From Arthrobacter gandavensis (GTDB lineage: Bacteria; Actinomycetota; Actinomycetes; Actinomycetales; Micrococcaceae), in contig NZ_JADKYW010000005.1 in the NCBI RefSeq assembly GCF_015355785.1, positions 1,346,908-1,410,907 of the forward strand: a stretch of 64,000 bases of DNA, in the 5' to 3' direction. This document shows positions 59,437 to 64,000 of the stretch, in pieces (the stretch's first letter is position 1; the number at the start of each line of letters is the position of its first letter). The position numbers were made by a program, and so were the translations under genes. The notes below the pieces were generated by a model, which did no database searches, was not told where the DNA came from, and saw only the letters and a program-made list of their open reading frames with translations.

Positions 59437-62400
59437 CTACCGGTGGGCGCCGTGGCCGTCGAGGCTTCGTTCCTCAATGAGCCGTCCGCCCAGGATCCGT
59501 TCTATCGCCTTTCGGCCAACCAGCCCGGAATCTTCGAGCGTTACATCGTCGGCGCTGGGCACGTCCTCGACGTAGGCCAAGTCTACTTTGCCGCGTGCCC
59601 CGGGCGGGGGTGCAGTGCCGCCGCGCTGGGCAGCTTCGTTGAGGAGCTGCTGGTAGCGGCTGAGTTTCTGGCCGGGGGCCGGCCGGCGCTGGACCTCGGG
59701 CTGGCTGTCCTGGCCCGGCGTGCCCTGGAAGGAGCCGGGTACTGCGCTGCTGCCGCTTCCGGGCGCTCCCGCATGGGCTGCGGAGACCGACGACGGCGCG
59801 GTGCTGGCTCCTGCGGCACCTGCCGTAGCGGAGCCTGCCGCGGAGGGCGCGGTGCCGTTGCCGTTCAGTCCGGGTGTGTTCCCGCCGGCTGCTGTCCCTG
59901 TGGCGGACTGAGAAGCTGAGGCTCCGTGGGCTTGCGGCTGCGGTGCCGGTCCACGGCCTGATCCGGCCGGGGCAGTGTGGCCTGCAGCGGCGGAACCGGC
60001 GCCGGACGTCCCGGAACCCGTTCCCGGCGTTGCGGACCGGCTGCCGGGAACGGGAGCGGCGCCGGAACCGGCGCCGGGGCGCTTCGCCGTGGTGCCGGCC
60101 CAGTTGGTGCTGGCCCATTCCTCGTCGCTGACGGCACTGCTGATGTGGATGTCATCAGGAACCGCAGCGGTCTCCCAGGCATTGCTTTCAGGAGCGTCCG
60201 CAGGTTCGGAGGGTTCCTGGGGCCAGTCCTCGGGAAGCGGTGCGCCGCGGCGCGGCACTGATGCCGGCTGTGTCCGCTGTGCGGACTGTGCCGGCTGTGC
60301 CGGGGGCGTTTGCTGCGGGGTGTTCTGTGCGGCGGCTGACGGGCCGCTGGACGGATCTGTTGCCGGCCCTACCGCAGGACCAGCCTGCCCGCCGTCGGTC
60401 GGGCCTGACAGGGGTCCTGCTCCGGGTCCTGCCGCGGGACCGGACTGCCGGCCGTCGGTCGGGCCTGACAGGGGTCCTGCTCCGGGTCCTGCCGCGGGAC
60501 CGGACTGCCGGCTCTGGGCAGCGCCTGACTCAGGCCGGGCCTGCGTCCGTGGTTCGGATTCGGGGGGCTGCGGGGCTGCGGGTGCAGAACCTGCCGGTGC
60601 CTGTTCGGTGCGCGCCGGGGCAGCCGGCGGGATGTTCCAGGCCGGGGCGGCCGCCGTCGGGACGCCGCTGCGGCCGTCGCCGCGTGCGGAAGCGCCCGTT
60701 TCGGAACTCTCGGCGGCGCGGGTCCTCGGAGCCTCGCCGGGCCGCTGGGCTGGCGCCTGCGGCGCTGGTGCTACAGTACTGCCCGAAACCGGTGCAGGTG
60801 AAGTCTGGTCTCGGGCGGAGGAAGCCGGGGCGGCTGCCGGATAGTCCTGTCCTGCCGCTGCAGGAACCGAAGGAGTTCCCTGCGACTGCGGGGAAGTGGA
60901 AGCCGGTGCCGGAGTCTGTGCCGGCGGTGTCAGCCGGCTACCAGCTTTTGGGCCGGGTTCACCCGCTGACGCGGTGCTGTCGTGTACGGCATTGATTTGG
61001 CAGTCAACGCCGAGGACCTGGTGGACAGCCTTGCGCAGGTTCTCCAGATGGTCCGGGCGGTTGAAGTTCGTGGCCGCGCCGGGATTGGAGAACGCGAGTT
61101 CAAGCACGCGGCCGTCGAAGGAGCGCGGTGAAGCGTTCTTGCTGACATTGAGCCAGGTCGCCCGGCGGATGCTGGTCAGGGCGTCCATGATCTCCGGCCA
61201 TGCGCGGCGGATCATCTCCACCTGGCCGGGTCCTGAAGCGCCGGCGGGGGCAGCCGGTGCACTTCCGGCAGTATCGCCCTGCTGGGCGGGCGCTGCCGGC
61301 TGGGCCGGAGCGGGAGCAGGCGCAGCTACCGCAGCCGCTGCCTGTGCTGCCGGGGGAGTGTTCGCCTGGGCGTCCGCGGGGACTGACGGCGCAGCATCCG
61401 GTGCAGGACCGGCCTGCGGGCGCTGCGGGTGCCCGGATTCGTGCCGCTGGGCAGACTGCTGCGGCTGCTCGCCGGACCCTTGCTGCTCTCCGGACCCCTG
61501 CTGCTCGCCGGACCCCTGCGGCTGCTGCGAGGCAGCTTCACGGGAAACATCGTCCCAGGTCCGTGCCGGGGGTGCGGAGGGTTCGGGGGCATCGGGCGCC
61601 GCACCGCCGGCAGGGGCCGGACGGCCGGACGCTGCGCTGCCGGACGCAGAGTTGGCCGCGGGAGTTGCCGGGGTAGCCCATGTGCCGCCCCAGTCGGCCG
61701 CGCCGCTGGTAGAGGCAGCCGCGTCTGCCGCAGCACTGGCGGCAGCCGGGGTTGCTGCGGGAGAAACGGGAGCATCCGGTGCCGGTGCAACGGACTGGCC
61801 TGAAACCTGCTGCGGGGCAGCCGGTGCCATGCTGCGGTCAGGTGCCTGCGCGGCAGGCTGCTGGGGAGCGGCAGCGGCGGGGGGTGCGGCGTCGCCCGCG
61901 TAGCTCAGGCGGCGCTCAATCCGGTCCACCCGTGCGGCAGTGCCGCGTTCGGACTGGTCCGCGGCGGGAAGCAGGATCCGCGCGCAGAGCAGTTCCAAAT
62001 GCAGGCGGGGTGAGGTAGCGCCGGTCATTTCGGTCAGCGCGGTATTGGTGATGTCCGCGGCGCGGGACAGCTCTGCGCCGCCGAGCTGCGCGGCCTGGGT
62101 GCGCATGCGGTTGATCTGGTCCTCCGGCACGCCGCGCAGGACGGCAGCGGCGGCGTCGGGCATAGCGTTGACCACTATCAGGTCCCGGAACCGTTCCAGG
62201 AGGTCCTCCACGAAACGGCGGGGATCCTGTCCGGTCTGGATGACGCGGTCAACGGCGCTGAAGACGGTGGCGGCGTCGCCCGCAGCAAAGGCATCGACAA
62301 CGTCGTCGAGCAGTGCCACGTGGGTGTAGCCGAGCAGGTTGACGGCCAGCTCATAGTCGAGGCCGGATTCCCCGGCGCCGGCCATCAGCTGGTCCAGGAC

Positions 62401-63060
62401 GGAGAGGGAGTCACGAACCGATCCGCCGCCGGCGCGGATCACAAGGGACAGCACGCCCGGGGCCACCGGCACGCCTTCCTGGACGCAGAGCTTTTCCAGG
62501 TACGCCAGCAGGGGCTCGGGCGGAACGAGGCGGAACGGGTAGTGGTGGGTACGGGAGCGGATGGTGCCAATGACCTTGTCCGGTTCCGTCGTGGCAAAGA
62601 TGAACTTGATGTGTTCCGGCGGCTCCTCCACGATCTTCAGCAGGGCATTGAACCCGGCAGAGGTGACCATGTGAGCCTCATCGATGATGAAGATCTTGTA
62701 GCGGTCCCGCACAGGAGCGAAGGTGGCCCGCTCACGCAGGTCGCGGGCGTCGTCAACGCCGCCGTGGCTGGCAGCATCGATTTCGATGACGTCGAGGCTG
62801 CCGGCGCCGTTGCGGGCGAGTTCAACGCAGCTGTCGCAGGTGCCGCAGGGGGTCGGCGTCGGGCCCTGCGCACAGTTTAGGCACCGTGCCAGGATTCGTG
62901 CCGAAGTGGTCTTGCCGCAGCCGCGCGGACCGGAGAAGAGGTAGGCGTGGTTGACACGGTTCTTTGAGAGGGCCGCCATCAGCGGCTCGGTGACATGCTC
63001 CTGGCCGATCACGTCCGCGAAGCTCTCGGGACGGTAACGGCGGTAAAGGGCTGTACTCAC
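59437..63060 (-). CDS. dnaX: DNA polymerase III subunit gamma/tau, very long
   Basis: The clamp-loader ATPase is about 1207 aa from GTG 63060. Residues 1-370 are the conserved AAA+ core: LYRRYRPESFADVIGQEHV, Walker A GPRGCGKTTSAR, zinc module CLNCAQGPTPTPCGTCDSC, and DEAHMVTSAGFNALLKIVEEPPEHIKFIFATTE. The next 150 residues are the collar. From about residue 430 the protein is Ala/Pro/Gly/Gln-rich and low complexity, interrupted by a conserved tau patch (MIRRAWPEIMDALTSIRRATWLNVSKNASP). Tandem repeats occur (QGSGE units; a 20-aa GP-rich unit at 60391-60510). Confidence 0.94.
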   Translation of the reverse strand: MSTALYRRYRPESFADVIGQEHVTEPLMAALSKNRVNHAYLFSGPRGCGKTTSARILARCLNCAQGPTPTPCGTCDSCVELARNGAGSLDVIEIDAASHGGVDDARDLRERATFAPVRDRYKIFIIDEAHMVTSAGFNALLKIVEEPPEHIKFIFATTEPDKVIGTIRSRTHHYPFRLVPPEPLLAYLEKLCVQEGVPVAPGVLSLVIRAGGGSVRDSLSVLDQLMAGAGESGLDYELAVNLLGYTHVALLDDVVDAFAAGDAATVFSAVDRVIQTGQDPRRFVEDLLERFRDLIVVNAMPDAAAAVLRGVPEDQINRMRTQAAQLGGAELSRAADITNTALTEMTGATSPRLHLELLCARILLPAADQSERGTAARVDRIERRLSYAGDAAPPAAAAPQQPAAQAPDRSMAPAAPQQVSGQSVAPAPDAPVSPAATPAAASAAADAAASTSGAADWGGTWATPATPAANSASGSAASGRPAPAGGAAPDAPEPSAPPARTWDDVSREAASQQPQGSGEQQGSGEQQGSGEQPQQSAQRHESGHPQRPQAGPAPDAAPSVPADAQANTPPAAQAAAAVAAPAPAPAQPAAPAQQGDTAGSAPAAPAGASGPGQVEMIRRAWPEIMDALTSIRRATWLNVSKNASPRSFDGRVLELAFSNPGAATNFNRPDHLENLRKAVHQVLGVDCQINAVHDSTASAGEPGPKAGSRLTPPAQTPAPASTSPQSQGTPSVPAAAGQDYPAAAPASSARDQTSPAPVSGSTVAPAPQAPAQRPGEAPRTRAAESSETGASARGDGRSGVPTAAAPAWNIPPAAPARTEQAPAGSAPAAPQPPESEPRTQARPESGAAQSRQSGPAAGPGAGPLSGPTDGRQSGPAAGPGAGPLSGPTDGGQAGPAVGPATDPSSGPSAAAQNTPQQTPPAQPAQSAQRTQPASVPRRGAPLPEDWPQEPSEPADAPESNAWETAAVPDDIHISSAVSDEEWASTNWAGTTAKRPGAGSGAAPVPGSRSATPGTGSGTSGAGSAAAGHTAPAGSGRGPAPQPQAHGASASQSATGTAAGGNTPGLNGNGTAPSAAGSATAGAAGASTAPSSVSAAHAGAPGSGSSAVPGSFQGTPGQDSQPEVQRRPAPGQKLSRYQQLLNEAAQRGGTAPPPGARGKVDLAYVEDVPSADDVTLEDSGLVGRKAIERILGGRLIEERSLDGHGAHR
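60391..60510 (-). repeat. Perfect 60-bp tandem duplication within dnaX
   Basis: 60391-60450 and 60451-60510 are identical, with a diverged partial copy at 60361-60390. Each unit codes for 20 residues of GP-rich tau linker. Identity at third codon positions indicates a recent duplication. Confidence 0.95.
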
Positions 63061-63143
63061 AGATAGAACCTTATCGGTTGGCACTGACGCTTCGCATCCG
63101 GTCCCGGGGCGGGCTGGAGCCCCACCGAATCCGGATAAAATTA

Positions 63144-63235
63144 AAGACCCCCCATGCACCTGCCAGAGCCCGCTTACCCTTGCTACCTTCCGGTCCTGGG
63201 GGAGTTCACAGGATGACACCACATGAGGGGCCGGG
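63144..63235 (-). ncRNA. ffs: Signal recognition particle 4.5S RNA (small bacterial type)
   Basis: On the minus strand GGCCCCTCATGTGGTGTCAT leads into the SRP apical core, with GAACTCCCCCAGGACCGGAA and AGCAAGGGTAAGCGGG. It closes with CATGGGGGGTCTTT and a T-rich tail. The GGAA-type tetraloop and the asymmetric loops that bind Ffh are present. It lies immediately upstream of dnaX in the same direction, as in many Actinobacteria. Ends are approximate. Confidence 0.92.
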
Positions 63236-63240
63236 AACAA

Positions 63241-64000
63241 GTCTACCCGATTTTTCAGGCCAGCTTTCCGCGGTGCCGGCGGTCCGGCACGTCACTGCGC
63301 GCAGAGAGTTGGCGTACGACGGCGGCGGGCAGGGTGCGGTCCGGTTCACGGCGGGTGCCGGCGTAGTTCCAAGGCCCCGCTGTAAGACGCCTGGGTTGAG
63401 GCCGGGCCTCCACCGCGCACGTCCTGCCGTGCCCCCCATGTGCGTGCCCTTATATAGCTGGCCCATCTTATGAGTGCCCTTATATAGCCGTCCCATGTGC
63501 TCGAGGCCTGTACCTGGGCTGTTGGACGGCTCCTGCTCTCTTGTGGCTGCTGTCCCTGCGGCCCGGCGGATGTAGCCCGGGGCATGAATGTGGAGAAAGT
63601 CCCGGGAAAAACATCGCAAGGTTTTCCGGGGGCAGGCAGGGGTGCCGCAAGAGTTTGGCGGGCAGGGAAATTCATCAGTTTGATGATGAATTCAGGGTGT
63701 CGCAGGACACGCACTCCCGATTTGCGCAGCCGCCCCCAGGCCTGTAATGTTTTCTGAGTCGCCGCAGCCGGGACGCTCACGAAGCGCCTGAAGCATGGCG
63801 GCGAAACCCCAACTTTCAATCGATGGTTGATCTGCCGTGCGCCTTGTGTGCCGGCGGAAAAAACCTGGGACTGGATGCTGGGTCCGGAAGGGCTTGAATA
63901 GCCGGTTTGGATCGAATTCCCCGGAATTCACCGAATTGCTAAAATGGCCCGGATGGAATATGCTGGTAGAACACCACAGCGGTGCGAAAAGAAAAGAAAG
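63241..64000. other. Region without a recognisable gene
   Basis: No frame here has convincing codon bias or family similarity, and I see no tRNA. A 15-bp GTGCCCTTATATAGC occurs twice at 30-bp spacing (63444 and 63474). AATTCATCA and TGATGAATT form a perfect hairpin at 63669-63692. GAATTCC and GGAATTC form a second one at 63914-63929. The last 100 bp are AT-richer and may hold the promoter of a gene beyond the window. Confidence 0.6.

Noticed and set aside
62880..63060. Programmed frameshift signal in dnaX
   Set aside because: No A-rich slippery heptamer with a following hairpin is visible in this GC-rich gene, so a separate gamma product is not supported.
63240..64000. Serine tRNA gene near ffs
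   Set aside because: No T-loop GTTCGAATC-type segment or acceptor pairing could be found in the interval.

Overview
The window is chromosomal DNA of a high-GC actinobacterium, most likely an Arthrobacter-like member of the Micrococcaceae. Support for this comes from strongly G/C-biased third codon positions, many GTG/TTG starts with good Shine-Dalgarno sequences, actinobacterial families (DUF3151, DUF1206, DUF427, DUF6286-type Asp23 operon), an ffs-dnaX-recR-lysC block, HrcA/HspR-type heat-shock operators, and SAM-I plus SAM-IV riboswitches. It is mostly ordinary single-copy genome; I found no prophage, insertion sequence, CRISPR array or tRNA.

Layout. 0-3 kb: Asp23/Gls24 envelope-stress operon. 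3-8 kb: exonuclease III, then an IclR regulator divergent from a two-subunit 3-oxoacid CoA-transferase; this block is bracketed by two inverted copies of an 80-bp repeat and followed by 51-bp tandem repeats. 8-16 kb: nadE, pyrE, a Tat-type alpha/beta hydrolase, a HAD phosphatase, a SpoU methyltransferase, class II aldolase, DUF3151 and purA. 16-24 kb: small conserved genes, an Hsp20 gene with CIRCE and HAIR operators in tandem, an alcohol dehydrogenase, a nitrilase-family amidase, an amino-acid permease and an ECF sigma/anti-sigma pair.

24-41 kb is a sulfur region. It holds metY with a CoA-binding partner, acs behind a sulfonate-type ABC transporter (ssuBAC) led by a SAM-I riboswitch, a DmoA-like flavin monooxygenase led by a SAM-IV riboswitch, and a MetNIQ-type transporter operon with an NtaA-like monooxygenase and an SfnB/DszC-like flavoprotein led by a second SAM-I riboswitch. 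The three leaders suggest that low S-adenosylmethionine switches on import and oxidative breakdown of organosulfur compounds together. A cystine-type ABC operon at 48.6-50.8 kb may belong to the same physiology.

41-57 kb: DUF1206, YjbR, DUF1990, GNAT and endonuclease-like genes, purSQL, the cystine-type transporter, a subtilisin-inhibitor-like lipoprotein, a BCCT osmolyte transporter, and a MarR regulator divergent from a 71-aa gene. 57-64 kb: lysC, recR, a very long dnaX, the SRP RNA gene, and about 760 bp with no recognisable gene.

The most unusual structure is a family of five 56-64 nt intergenic palindromes (24.2, 31.6, 43.9, 45.0 and 48.5 kb). They share CGAGA...TCTCG ends, and their arms carry compensatory base changes.
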